From Candidatus Nomurabacteria bacterium (lineage in GTDB: Bacteria > Patescibacteriota > Minisyncoccia > Phycocordibacterales > UBA9973), in assembly GCA_026395965.1 (NCBI GenBank), contig JAPLXS010000006.1, positions 182,683 to 233,164 on the forward strand: DNA of 50,482 bases. The letters run 5' to 3'. The notes below the pieces were generated by a model that was not told the DNA's origin, ran no database searches, and saw only the letters and a program-made list of their open reading frames with translations. The position numbers and the translations under genes were made by a program. Positions within the stretch are counted from its first letter, which is position 1. Each line of letters opens with the position of its first letter. Shown piece by piece: positions 42,345-50,482 of the stretch.

Positions 42345-42445
42345 ATCATTAAAGTGAGAAAGTTCTTTGTTTTTAAAAAGCACAAAGGCTTAGGAGCCAA
42401 CCCTTGAAATTTCGAGAGCTGACTCCTAGGCCTTTTCTTTTTGTA
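42345..42445 (+). ncRNA. Candidate small RNA ending in a stem
   Basis: TATACT near 42337 could start a transcript of about 100 bases ending in AAAGGCTTAGGAG.../...CTCCTAGGCCTTT (42384-42436, one bulged base) followed by TCTTTTT. Alternatively the stem is only the terminator of holA on the opposite strand. It matches no RNA family that I recognise. Confidence 0.3.
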
Positions 42446-42462
42446 TTTTTTTAAAAAATAAA

Positions 42463-43104
42463 TTAGATCCCTTTACTAAGAGAAGAAAGAATAAATTGTT
42501 CAATCCCTACTACAAAATCACACTCCCCTCTATGTGCCTTATGATAGATAGAAAGAAGCTCTGATGATTGTCTCTTTAATTCATTTGATGAAAAAAATTT
42601 AGTACCGTTTAGTAACATGGTTTTTATTTTCCAAAAAATTATTCCAGATATTTCTTCAGAAGATACACCCAACAATACAGCATCTCTGTATAAAACCCAG
42701 GCACCTATTTTATCTCTTCGTGCATAAGCATCTGCGATACCAAAAATATTTATTTTTGGTATTTGTTTTATTTCTTTTTTACTAAAGTCTTCTATTGTAG
42801 CAGTTTTATTGTATTTTTTTGAATCAGCAGCTAGCAGCTTTTCTTCCAAAAAGACAAAGGTAGTTGAGGATTCACATAGTATTGATATATCTTTTGTATT
42901 TAGTTTTATCTCTTCATCTCTTATTATATTCTCGATTACAACTATTGGTGATCCTCCAAAAAGACTCACACTATGAGCATAATCGAAAAGTTCTTCTTTG
43001 GTTGTATTTGCATCAGATATAAAAAATGGCTGGTCATTTTTATACAGCTTTTTTAAATATATATTTTTATTTTTATAATCGTTACCAGTTAGAATATAAA
43101 TCAT
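42463..43104 (-). CDS. holA: DNA polymerase III delta subunit-like (HolA)
   Basis: 213 residues, shorter than the usual 300-340. MIYILTGNDYKNKNIYLKKL and the segments SLFGGSPIVVIENI and IFGIADAYARRDKIGAWVLYRDAVLLGVSSEEISGIIFWKIKTML match the delta clamp-loader pattern; AAA+ motifs are degenerate as usual for delta. It would load the sliding clamp. It overlaps the upstream methyltransferase gene by 4 bases. Confidence 0.75.
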   Translation of the reverse strand: MIYILTGNDYKNKNIYLKKLYKNDQPFFISDANTTKEELFDYAHSVSLFGGSPIVVIENIIRDEEIKLNTKDISILCESSTTFVFLEEKLLAADSKKYNKTATIEDFSKKEIKQIPKINIFGIADAYARRDKIGAWVLYRDAVLLGVSSEEISGIIFWKIKTMLLNGTKFFSSNELKRQSSELLSIYHKAHRGECDFVVGIEQFILSSLSKGI

Positions 43105-43592
43105 ATCCAGTTTTTAACTTTCTTTTTATACTCGCGATAAATTTCTCCGTATTTTTTTTCTAGTAGTAATTCTTCTTTTTTAAGAAAAAAGAATTTACTT
43201 ATTGTATAAGCTATTATCGTAAAAATAACACTAAATAGTGAATTTATTATAAAACTAAAACCCAATATCATTATACCGATTCCAAAATGCGTTGGACTAC
43301 GTAAGTATTTATATGGACCAAACTCAAAATCAGAACTTCCTTCTTTTTTATGAATTCTTGTTTTGTAATTAGATGAAACAGATTGTGCCCAGTATATAAT
43401 AACTGAACCAACCATCAATAAAATAAATCCAAAACTTTGGTGAAAACCCTCAGCGAATATTTTTTTATTTAAAAATGTATCAAAGTATACACCCAAAATA
43501 ATAGCTGGTAAAAACATAAAATATGAATTAGCCAAAATATAGTGGGTTGTATTCTTGTATATATTTTTTATTTTCTTTTCTTTTTGTTTCAT
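43101..43592 (-). CDS. Membrane methyltransferase, PEMT/ICMT family
   Basis: 163 residues, about four helices, with the family block GPYKYLRSPTHFGIGIMILGFSF and the C-terminal EELLLEKKYGEIYREYKKKVKNWI. Such enzymes methylate phospholipids or isoprenylated substrates using SAM; others are of unknown role. It overlaps holA by 4 bases, so they are co-translated. Confidence 0.8.
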   Translation of the reverse strand: MKQKEKKIKNIYKNTTHYILANSYFMFLPAIILGVYFDTFLNKKIFAEGFHQSFGFILLMVGSVIIYWAQSVSSNYKTRIHKKEGSSDFEFGPYKYLRSPTHFGIGIMILGFSFIINSLFSVIFTIIAYTISKFFFLKKEELLLEKKYGEIYREYKKKVKNWI

Positions 43593-43666
43593 TTTATTTT
43601 TCAGCTTTTAACTTCATAAATAAAGGTTATATCTTATATCCTATCATTAGAAATAAGTTTATGCCA

Positions 43667-46093
43667 CTATTTTAAATCTCCCCATGTTTTACCATAAACC
43701 ACTGAAACTAAGAGAGGAACCGTATTTATACCACTACAAAACTCTTCAGGTATAGCGTCTTTCATTGCATTTTCTATTATCTTAAGAGCTTTTTCTATCT
43801 TATCTTCTTTTATTTCATAGACTAATTCATCATGGACTTGTAGAACAAGTCTGACTTCATCTGTAAAACCACAAGCCCTCAATTGTTCGTCAGCATTTTT
43901 CATTCCTATCTTTATTATATCAGCAGTAGCGGTACCCTGAATAGGAGCATTTGTTGCCATCCTTTCTGCCATTGCTCTAATAAAAGGTAGTGGGGACTTT
44001 ATTCCTGGAAAGTATCTCTTACGTCCAAATAATGTTTCGGTATATCCATTTTTCTTTGCAAATTCTTTTATACTTTCAAGGTATGCTGCAATAGTTGGAA
44101 ACTGTGCAAAATAATTATCGTAAAACACCTGCGCTTCTTTTCTGTCAGTCCCAAGATTATCTTTTAGTGCATTGACTCCCATCCCATACAAAATACCAAA
44201 ATTAATCACTTTGGCTCGACGTCTCATGTCGGCAGTAACATCTTTTTCTACAACACCAAAAACCTTCATAGCAACAGCCAAGTGAATATCGTGTCCTTCA
44301 TTGAAAGCTTTAATAAAATATGGGTCTTGTGACATTAGTGCAGCTACACGAAGCTCTATTTGAGAATAATCAAATGAAGCAAGTACATATCCTTTTGGTG
44401 CAACAAAAGCATTTCTTATATTTTTACCTCTCTCTGTTTTAATAGGAATATTTTGTAAGTTTGGATTGTTTGAAGCAAATCTACCAGTGGTTGTACCTGT
44501 CTGTATGAAATGTGCATGCAAGCGTCCGTCCTCTCCTACTTGTGCTGGTATAGTGTCTATATAAGTTGAGAGTAATTTTTGAATCTCGCGGTATTTCAAA
44601 ATTTCTCCAATGATTGGGTGTAGTTCTCTTAATTTTTCTAGCTCACTTTCACGAGTAGAGATAGCTCCTCCTGCACTTTTCTTTATTCCTTTTGTAGAAA
44701 GACCAAGTGTTGTAAAAAGGATTTCACTTATTTGTTTTGGAGAATTTATATTGAATTCAACTCCTGCCTCCTTCCAAATATTTTTTTCTAATATATCTAA
44801 ATCACTATGGTATTCTGATGATATTTTATTTAAATAAGGGACATCGACTAAAATACCTTGTTTTTCCATATTGTCGATTATAGATATAATTGGGATTTCT
44901 ATATTTTCATAAACATATGTCAATTTTTCTTTTTTTATATCATTTTCAAGGAGATTAATAGCACCTTCTAAATTGGAGCTTCCTTTATAATGAACAACCT
45001 CATCTAAATCTGGATTGGACCGTTCTGAGTTAAGCAACCAGTATGCTATTTTTGCGCAATTTATTTTGTAATTATCTTCTTCTGAAAGAGGTTTAGAAGC
45101 AACTTTTTCTGTTTTAGTTGATGAGTCTTCTTTACCATCTTCTGTATTTTTTTCAATACTATTATTTCCATCCAAAACATTTAGAAACCTATTTTGTAGA
45201 CTTTTAAATTCAAGATCTCTAAAAAATTCAGCGACATTGTTTTTATCGACTGCTTCTTTCCAATTTTTTTCTGGTAATTCAAATTTTATAGGAGCGTCTG
45301 GTCTTATAGTTGCAAGCGTTTTAGAAAAAAGTGCTTCTTCTTCTCCTTCTTTCAAAAGAGTGAGAACGCGTTCGGTTACACCACTTTCTTTTACTTCATT
45401 ACTATCTTTAGATATTGCTTTATATATATTTTCGACAGTCCCGTATTTAGAAATAAGAATAGTGGCGGTTTTTTCACCAATGCCTTTTATACCAATAATA
45501 TTATCTGACGGATCGCCACGCAATCCCTTGTAGTCTGGTAACTTGTTTGGACTAAAACCAAAACGTTCAAAAACTTTTTTCTCATTGTACAAAATAGTGT
45601 CATTGATTCCCTTTTTGAGAGTGTAAACTTGAACATGATTGTCATCTACAAGCTGAAGAGTATCCATATCTCCAGAAGCAATAATTATATCTATTTCTTT
45701 CTTTTTATCTTTTAATTGTTCTACAATAGTACCCAGCAAATCATCTGCTTCAAAACCTTCACATTCATAAAATGGAATAGAACAGGCATTAAAAAATTCA
45801 CGGGAGCGTATGAGTTGTGCTACTAGTGCATCATCGGTCTTTGCACGACCAGCTTTATAGTCTGCATATGCCTCATGTCTAAATGTCTTTTTGGGTAAAT
45901 CAAAACAAGCTATTATATAGTCTGGTTTCAAATCAGTAATAATCTTAAATAGCATAGTAGCTAGACCATATATGGCCCCTGTAGGCTCACCACGAGAGTT
46001 CATAAATTCTGGTAGAGCATGATACGCTCTGTGTATAATGGCATGAGAATCAAGCAATATTAGTCTTTTTTTGTTTATTTTTTTGCTAGCCAT
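43667..46093 (-). CDS. polA: DNA polymerase I
   Basis: 808 residues. Residues about 1-290 are the 5' nuclease (LLDSHAIIHRAYHALPEF, ECEGFEADDLLGTIVEQ, GDPSDNIIGIKGIGEKTA). The middle (about 325-450) is short and lacks a visible proofreading active site. The polymerase domain has motif A DYSQIELRVAALMS, motif B RRRAKVINFGILYGMG and motif C VLQVHDELVYE. TATAAT (46100-46105) ends 6 bases before the ATG, so it is likely leaderless. A terminator for tsaE lies just upstream. Confidence 0.96.
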   Translation of the reverse strand: MASKKINKKRLILLDSHAIIHRAYHALPEFMNSRGEPTGAIYGLATMLFKIITDLKPDYIIACFDLPKKTFRHEAYADYKAGRAKTDDALVAQLIRSREFFNACSIPFYECEGFEADDLLGTIVEQLKDKKKEIDIIIASGDMDTLQLVDDNHVQVYTLKKGINDTILYNEKKVFERFGFSPNKLPDYKGLRGDPSDNIIGIKGIGEKTATILISKYGTVENIYKAISKDSNEVKESGVTERVLTLLKEGEEEALFSKTLATIRPDAPIKFELPEKNWKEAVDKNNVAEFFRDLEFKSLQNRFLNVLDGNNSIEKNTEDGKEDSSTKTEKVASKPLSEEDNYKINCAKIAYWLLNSERSNPDLDEVVHYKGSSNLEGAINLLENDIKKEKLTYVYENIEIPIISIIDNMEKQGILVDVPYLNKISSEYHSDLDILEKNIWKEAGVEFNINSPKQISEILFTTLGLSTKGIKKSAGGAISTRESELEKLRELHPIIGEILKYREIQKLLSTYIDTIPAQVGEDGRLHAHFIQTGTTTGRFASNNPNLQNIPIKTERGKNIRNAFVAPKGYVLASFDYSQIELRVAALMSQDPYFIKAFNEGHDIHLAVAMKVFGVVEKDVTADMRRRAKVINFGILYGMGVNALKDNLGTDRKEAQVFYDNYFAQFPTIAAYLESIKEFAKKNGYTETLFGRKRYFPGIKSPLPFIRAMAERMATNAPIQGTATADIIKIGMKNADEQLRACGFTDEVRLVLQVHDELVYEIKEDKIEKALKIIENAMKDAIPEEFCSGINTVPLLVSVVYGKTWGDLK

Positions 46094-46120
46094 ATTTTGA
46101 TTATAGCACTTTCAGAAACA

Positions 46121-46151
46121 AAAAAATGCTGCAAAATTTGCAGCATTTTTT
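46121..46151 (-). terminator. Terminator between tsaE and polA
   Basis: AAAAAATGCTGC-AAAATTT-GCAGCATTTTTT. Confidence 0.9.
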
Positions 46152-46167
46152 CGGAAATATCTAAATA

Positions 46168-46596
46168 CTAAAAACTGATTCCCCTGGTATATTCATTTAT
46201 ATGAGTTAGGTTTATTTTGATAGCATCGGTTGGTATTATTTCTTTTGTTTTTTCTGGCCATTCAATAATAATTAGATTTTCTTTTTCTGAAATTATTTCT
46301 TCCCAGCCTAAACTCAGTAACTCTTTTGATTCTTCTAATCTATAAGCATCTATATGTATTAGGTTTTTAAATTTACCATTATCAATAATATATTTTTTCA
46401 TTATTACAAAAGTTGGAGAAATTATTTTTTCCTTAACACCTAAAATCTTGCAAATAGTCTGGGTTATTGTTGTTTTACCTGTACCTAAGTCGCCTTCAAA
46501 AGCGAGAACTGTCGCCTTTTTTATTTTTGCTTTTTGAGCTTTCTTTAGTATACCGGAGGCTACGGTATCTAAATCTTTTATAGTTATCTCTTTCAT
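46168..46596 (-). CDS. tsaE: tRNA threonylcarbamoyladenosine biosynthesis ATPase TsaE
   Basis: 142 residues. Walker A EGDLGTGKTTITQTI, followed by KIISPTFVIMKKY and the DAYRLEESKELLSLGWEEI block, the TsaE pattern. It is the ATPase of the t6A37-forming complex with TsaB and TsaD, which are not in the window. A TACCCCAGC hairpin (46611-46635) lies upstream. Confidence 0.93.
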   Translation of the reverse strand: MKEITIKDLDTVASGILKKAQKAKIKKATVLAFEGDLGTGKTTITQTICKILGVKEKIISPTFVIMKKYIIDNGKFKNLIHIDAYRLEESKELLSLGWEEIISEKENLIIIEWPEKTKEIIPTDAIKINLTHINEYTRGISF

Positions 46597-46659
46597 AAAT
46601 ATATACTAACATACCCCAGCCTAAGCTGGGGTATGTGTATAAATAATGTTTTAATATTA

Positions 46660-48609
46660 TTAGTGATTTATAGGAGCGGTTGCAACATTGCGACGTCCAA
46701 ACAATGAACGAGCTAAAAGTGCTAATAGCATTATAAATATAATTAATAGCAATAAACCAACAAGACTAATTCCAGACATATTTCCGAAGAGAGCGGCAGC
46801 TCCTAGAACATTTCCATCAGTCTTTGGATTGTTTAAAACATAGGCCATAGCATTTTCTTGTGCTTGATTTGGGTTTGTGTAAACAAGAACAGCTGTTGTA
46901 ACAACCTGAGCTAAGTTTGACTCCATTGAGTTTACTTTTGCTTGTATGTAGATAACACCTTCTGCTCCAGGAACAAGATCTTCAATAGGCGTAGATAATG
47001 TATTACTATCAGCTGAATAAGTTCCACGTGATGCATTTGTAACAGTTATTCCTTTTGGAAAAAATACTTGAACCATTGGGTTTACCAATTTTGATTTACC
47101 AATATTTTTGTAATACACTACGTAATCAACAACATCTCCTGTTCCAACTGCTTGGTAACGATTTTCAATCTTAAGCATGATTGGAGATGCACTACCAACT
47201 ACTGTTGTACCTTGAACTATTATTGGTCTTACTGGTTGAGCGTTTCCAAGTGTTTCAAATATTTCAATAGCTCCGCGTGATACTCCATTTGAACCTTCAG
47301 AAACTGCTCTAAAGAAATAAATTGTTTTAGGACTTAGGTTTGTTAGGTATTCACTAAAAGAAGTATTACTACCTGTTGTGTGTGACGATGATTTCAGACC
47401 AAGATAAACATCTGTTCCATATTCAAAATATGTATTTGCATTAGCATAGTTTGAATTTGTTATAAGACCATTTACTTGTGCTCCTGTTTGAGAAATATTT
47501 GTAGCAACTGTTGTAACAACACCTGCATTGTATACTGGAACAGGTACAACAACATTGTTTACATACACAGTTACAGAACGTGTCTGTGTACCTCCATTTG
47601 TACCATATGCATTTAATGTATATGTAGTTGTGTATGTAGGCCAAACTGTTTGTGATCCTGATACAGGAACACTGTAATTAAGATTTGAAATGTTTACACT
47701 TGTACAGTTGTTTGTACTCCAGTTAAGAACTGCTGAGTTTCCGTTTGTTATTGAACTTTGGTTTGTTGAGAAGTTGTTGATTGAACAGTTTGAAACTGCG
47801 TTATCAACATACACAGTTACAGAACGTGTCTGTGTACCTCCATTTGTACCATATGCATTTAATGTATATGTAGTTGTGTATGTAGGCCAAACTGTTTGTG
47901 ATCCTGATACAGGAACACTGTAATTAAGATTTGAAATATTTACGTTTGTACAATTACTTGTACTCCAGTAAAGAGTTACTGGATTTCCGTTTGTTATTGA
48001 AGGTTGGTTTGATGAGAAATTACTGATTGAACAGTTTGAAACTGGTGTTGTATTATTTCCAACAACAAAACTAACAACTGCTGAACCTTGTGATGACCAA
48101 CCTGGTGTTATGTCGCCAATGTATAAACCTTGTGTACTTAGAATTTCAGAACCATCTTGTCCGTTTAGCAGTGGAGTTACAGTCGGATGAGTATTTCCTG
48201 TATACCAAATAACAGAACCAAATGTAAGTGTTTGGGAAGTTGGTATATTTACTGATACTGAATTTGAAGTCATACCACCTTGTGAAGAAGTAATATCTGT
48301 TGTAAATGAGTGACTAGTAGAAGAACCAGTCTGCGCATTTAATACCAAACGAGTATTGTTTGCTGTAGTAGTTCCAGTATTGTGATAATAAACACGTACA
48401 TTTATAATATCTCCTGGGTTAGCACTTATGTTTGTGCCATTCCAACATGGGTCGCCCCATCCTGCTGAAGTATTTGTATTTGCTACGTTTATAGTAGGAC
48501 AGTCATTTGATGCTGTATTCCAAATACCAGTTGCAAAAGCATTTTGTCCAACAAAAAGAAGGGCAAAACTGAATATTCCGACTATTATTTTTTTCATGTA
48601 ATTTTTCAT
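46660..48609 (-). CDS. Surface protein with duplicated Ig-like domains, FN3-like and DUF11-like domains
   Basis: 649 residues. Signal peptide (residues 1-26; MKKIIVGIFSFALLFVG, with a possible alternative start at residue 5). A beta-rich N-domain (about 27-190) is followed by two near-identical 82-residue Ig-like repeats (CSISNFSSNQPSITNGNPVTLYW; YTTTYTLNAYGTNGGTQTRSV), a fibronectin III-like segment (TNISQTGAQVNGLI, IYFFRAVSEGSNG) and a DUF11-like domain (VVDYVVYYKNIGKSKL). A C-terminal helix and RSLFGRRN anchor it in the membrane. A role in the cell envelope or adhesion is inferred. Its own promoter lies at 48684-48711. Confidence 0.8.
   Translation of the reverse strand: MKNYMKKIIVGIFSFALLFVGQNAFATGIWNTASNDCPTINVANTNTSAGWGDPCWNGTNISANPGDIINVRVYYHNTGTTTANNTRLVLNAQTGSSTSHSFTTDITSSQGGMTSNSVSVNIPTSQTLTFGSVIWYTGNTHPTVTPLLNGQDGSEILSTQGLYIGDITPGWSSQGSAVVSFVVGNNTTPVSNCSISNFSSNQPSITNGNPVTLYWSTSNCTNVNISNLNYSVPVSGSQTVWPTYTTTYTLNAYGTNGGTQTRSVTVYVDNAVSNCSINNFSTNQSSITNGNSAVLNWSTNNCTSVNISNLNYSVPVSGSQTVWPTYTTTYTLNAYGTNGGTQTRSVTVYVNNVVVPVPVYNAGVVTTVATNISQTGAQVNGLITNSNYANANTYFEYGTDVYLGLKSSSHTTGSNTSFSEYLTNLSPKTIYFFRAVSEGSNGVSRGAIEIFETLGNAQPVRPIIVQGTTVVGSASPIMLKIENRYQAVGTGDVVDYVVYYKNIGKSKLVNPMVQVFFPKGITVTNASRGTYSADSNTLSTPIEDLVPGAEGVIYIQAKVNSMESNLAQVVTTAVLVYTNPNQAQENAMAYVLNNPKTDGNVLGAAALFGNMSGISLVGLLLLIIFIMLLALLARSLFGRRNVATAPINH
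47561..47936. repeat. 246-bp tandem repeat unit within the surface gene
   Basis: About 125 bases at 47561-47690 recur without obvious change at 47807-47936, offset 246 (82 codons). The flanks are similar but diverged. This points to recent duplication or gene conversion in the Ig-like region. Confidence 0.85.
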
Positions 48610-48683
48610 ATTATTTTATTCGGTAAATGATTTTATATGTTGCCATACAGACCATAGACCAACTTAATTTAAGTAATAGTATT

Positions 48684-48711
48684 ATTATATCATAACGACA
48701 ACAAATGTCAA
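48684..48711 (-). promoter_or_regulatory. Strong promoter of the surface-protein gene
   Basis: Minus strand TTGACA (48711-48706), 16 bases, TATAAT (48689-48684). It gives a leader of about 70 bases, longer than most in the window. Confidence 0.8.
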
Positions 48712-48799
48712 GTAAAATATCTACCCTTTTGGATAAATAAAACCTTCATTACATGTCTTACAATTTTAAACCTTCAACAATTTAGAAGTGTTAAAGACT

Positions 48800-48835
48800 T
48801 AAAAAAGTAAGGGAAAGAATATTCTTTCCCTACTT
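48800..48835 (-). terminator. Terminator after the glycine-rich gene
   Basis: Minus strand AAGTAGGGAAAGAATATTCTTTCCCTTACTT then TTTTT. Between here and the surface-gene promoter (48712-48799) nothing else is seen. Confidence 0.85.
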
Positions 48836-48909
48836 ATCTTGCTTTTGAAATACATTAATTGTTATTGCAAGAAACACAACAATCAGATTTAAAGAACTAA
48901 TGATTAATT

Positions 48910-49740
48910 TTAACGACGAGGTCCGTAGCCATTGTTGCTTCTACCAGAACCACCAGAACTGGTATTCATTCCAGCACCGCCGGAATTACCACCATAGCCA
49001 TTGTTACCATAATTCATACCAGCACCACCAGGTCCACCACCTGTATGAGTTGGAGCACCACCAGGTCCACCATAATTACGAGGTGGGGTGTAACTAGATC
49101 CGCTATAATATCCACCATTATAATTACGGGGTGGGTTATATGAACCCTGATTGTAATTAACATTGGTATTGTTATAAGTGTTTCCACCATAACAAGGTTT
49201 TGGAGTATTCCAGCTTATTCCCCATGAGACATTTACTCTTGGTCTAGGGTTTTGGTAAGTATTACCAACAACTCTATCAACATAAACAATTTGGATTTCC
49301 TTTTTTGGTGCTTCATAAGGAAGATCTGCATTGTTTAAAGTAAAATACTCAGTTTTACAGTTAAGTAAGTTGGCACAATCGTTTTTGTATAAAATGATTT
49401 TTCTAGAACCATCTTCATAAACAGTTACATCGCCAGCATACTCTCGGCCTTCATAGAATTTAATTAACCCTTTTTGAACATTCCAACATGAGTTTTGATA
49501 ACTCCCTGCTTGAAGCAATGTGTCTTTTACAACACGAACTTTTTGAAACAAAATTCTTATACCGCTTTCTCCTGTTTTTAACAAAAGATAATTTTTGTAT
49601 TGAATTTGTTTTGATGTTCCGCCCAAAGCGAAACTTTTGACTTCGCTTGGATTGTGATTACCGTAAGGCATCAAGGGTTGATCCTGAGCTGCGCATAGTC
49701 CAAACATTAGGACTGATACTAAAATTAATACATTTTTCAT
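48910..49740 (-). CDS. Secreted protein with glycine/asparagine/tyrosine-rich C-terminus
   Basis: 276 residues. A short signal peptide ends at CAAQ (MKNVLILVSVLMFGLCAAQ), a type common in Bacteroidota. A compact beta-rich region (about 25-165, KNYLLLKTGESGIRILFQ) has two or three Cys. Residues about 180-276 are low complexity: NYNQGSYNPPRNYNGGYYSG, then GGPGGAGMNYGNNGYGG. It resembles nothing else in the window and may have been acquired. The mRNA begins with a 20-bp hairpin. No family recognised. Confidence 0.65.
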   Translation of the reverse strand: MKNVLILVSVLMFGLCAAQDQPLMPYGNHNPSEVKSFALGGTSKQIQYKNYLLLKTGESGIRILFQKVRVVKDTLLQAGSYQNSCWNVQKGLIKFYEGREYAGDVTVYEDGSRKIILYKNDCANLLNCKTEYFTLNNADLPYEAPKKEIQIVYVDRVVGNTYQNPRPRVNVSWGISWNTPKPCYGGNTYNNTNVNYNQGSYNPPRNYNGGYYSGSSYTPPRNYGGPGGAPTHTGGGPGGAGMNYGNNGYGGNSGGAGMNTSSGGSGRSNNGYGPRR

Positions 49741-49748
49741 TTTTTAAA

Positions 49749-49816
49749 GTTTTAAGTTTGTTATATTTTATTCCCAAGAATGGGATTTTGAGAAACAAAT
49801 ATAACAAACTTAAAAC
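49749..49816 (-). promoter_or_regulatory. 20-bp inverted repeat in the 5' leader of the glycine-rich gene
   Basis: GTTTTAAGTTTGTTATATTT (49749-49768) and its exact complement (49797-49816) enclose 28 bases with an inner CCCA/TGGG hairpin. A promoter lies just upstream (minus TTGACA 49860-49855, 17 bases, TACTAT 49837-49832), so the stem would form at the very 5' end of the message, 8 bases before the ATG. Confidence 0.75.
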
Positions 49817-49899
49817 CTAACATTTGTATAAATAGTATCATATTTAAACATTCTTGTCAAGTATCTACATTACCCCATTATACGATATAATAACGGCAT

Positions 49900-50482
49900 A
49901 TGAGCATTCAATTTGATGACGATAAACAAAAAAAGGGTCTTGTAGACCTTAGAAAACAAGAAGAGGAAGACTTGATACAAGTTTTAGCTGAAGCAAAATA
50001 TGGAGTACCACCCATAAATCTATCTGGAGTAATAATAGACAACAATGCACTACGTTCTGTGCCAGAAAAAGATGCTGCTTCTTTGGAGATTGCTCCTTTT
50101 AAATTGGTGGGTAAAAATATTCACGTGGCAGTTAGATCTCCACAACCAGACAAGTTGGAAAACCTGACTACTTATTTTAAAGACCATGGGTATATTCCCC
50201 ATTTTTATATGGCATCTATTGCTAGTCTAGAAAAAGCATGGGAAAGATACAAAGAAATATCTTATGCTTCAGAATCTGGTAGAGGTACTGTTACTATTTC
50301 TGGTGATGTACTCAAGACACTCATGGCTGGAATAAAAAACATGGATGATATAAAAAAGGCTATCACTGAAGCTGAAGCAGGTAAAACACATACAACTTCT
50401 CATATCCTTGAAATTGTTTTGGCTGGAGCGATTGCGATAAATGCTTCTGATGTACACTTTGAACCAGAAGAAAAAACAGTAA
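49900..50482 (+). CDS. pilB: Type IV pilus/type II secretion ATPase PilB/GspE, N-terminal part
   Basis: The ATG at 49900 opens a frame that runs off the right edge (194 codons visible). The start is MSIQFDDDKQKKGLVDLRKQ; the middle is the MshEN-type domain (FKLVGKNIHVAVRSPQPDKL), and TSHILEIVLAGAIAINASDVHFEPEEKTV is the conserved block before the ATPase core, as in PilB. It drives pilus extension; CPR cells commonly have type IV pili for DNA uptake and host contact. TATAAT at 49886-49891 lies 8 bases before the ATG. The first start and the frame are clear, so only the C-terminal ATPase remains outside. Confidence 0.88.
   Translation, partial: MSIQFDDDKQKKGLVDLRKQEEEDLIQVLAEAKYGVPPINLSGVIIDNNALRSVPEKDAASLEIAPFKLVGKNIHVAVRSPQPDKLENLTTYFKDHGYIPHFYMASIASLEKAWERYKEISYASESGRGTVTISGDVLKTLMAGIKNMDDIKKAITEAEAGKTHTTSHILEIVLAGAIAINASDVHFEPEEKTV

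Noticed and set aside
43667-46093. Loss of proofreading in DNA polymerase I as a novelty
   Set aside because: A degenerate 3'-5' exonuclease region is common in bacterial Pol I and not remarkable by itself.

Overview
The window looks like a chromosome segment of an ultra-small, AT-rich bacterium of the Patescibacteria/CPR (Parcubacteria-like) group. The reasons are the low GC content, the many Lys/Asn/Ile-rich short membrane proteins of CPR type (DUF5652-like, YtxH-like, a PilB start, DUF11-type surface proteins), a minimal set of housekeeping genes packed among lineage-specific genes, and many genes whose -10 box sits 5-8 bases before the ATG (probably leaderless mRNAs). The genus is not determinable by eye.

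Layout. (1) 1-5931, minus strand: a vitamin B12 module. It holds a transcobalamin-like secreted protein (partial, runs off the left edge), a membrane-anchored DUF4430 protein, a cobalamin riboswitch with its own intrinsic terminator, an ECF-type S component, a 150-bp heptamer repeat, and an adenosylcobalamin-dependent ribonucleotide reductase. (2) 6140-8889: a DUF475 (TerC-like) membrane protein and an ABC exporter. (3) 9061-15777: a mannose/mannoside cluster (three GH130 domains in two genes, a cupin phosphomannose isomerase, a PMM-like HAD enzyme), with a nucleotidyltransferase, DUF1361 and a metallophosphoesterase. Together the first enzymes could turn beta-mannosides into Man-1-P, Man-6-P and Fru-6-P. 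(4) 15800-20700: accessory cassettes (NTase/phosphatase/Nudix; SEC-C/unknown/38-aa ORF/Doc-Fic) separated by decayed copies of the 3' end of tRNA-His, which itself lies at 21009-21081. (5) 21179-28280: a large membrane protein, bL19, RluD-type synthase, DedA, a tRNA-binding protein, RuvX, and tRNAs His, Leu, Val, Arg. (6) 28340-34076: tRNA-Ser, small membrane proteins, and a copper operon (CsoR, CopA, HMA-TauE/DsbD-like protein, cupredoxin-like protein) with a clear CsoR operator. (7) 34077-41568: small membrane proteins, malic enzyme, a Cys/Met/His-rich protein, bS20, RuvA, Fpg/MutM, a SpoU-type methylase. (8) 41625-46596: tRNA-Lys, HolA-like, PEMT-like methyltransferase, PolA, TsaE. (9) 46660-50482: a repeat-containing surface protein, a glycine-rich secreted protein and the start of PilB/GspE.

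The most unusual structure is attached to the tRNA genes. Each of the six tRNAs here (His, Leu, Val, Arg, Ser, Lys) and one tRNA fossil is followed by an element of about 170-330 bp. In it the 3' end of that same tRNA is copied once inverted, starting in the terminator hairpin, and usually once more in direct orientation. These copies are interrupted by hairpins at fixed places: a long stem with a CTGC-like loop between acceptor and T-stem parts, a large hairpin (often with loop TTAACA) at the T-loop, and a mini-hairpin NNN-TACT-NNN inside the direct T-loop copy. Stem sequences differ from locus to locus but stay complementary, while loops are conserved. Arg, Ser and Lys also have truncated copies of their own 5' ends upstream. 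I know of no described family with this architecture; it could be a tRNA-targeted palindromic mobile element or a structured regulatory/attachment region.
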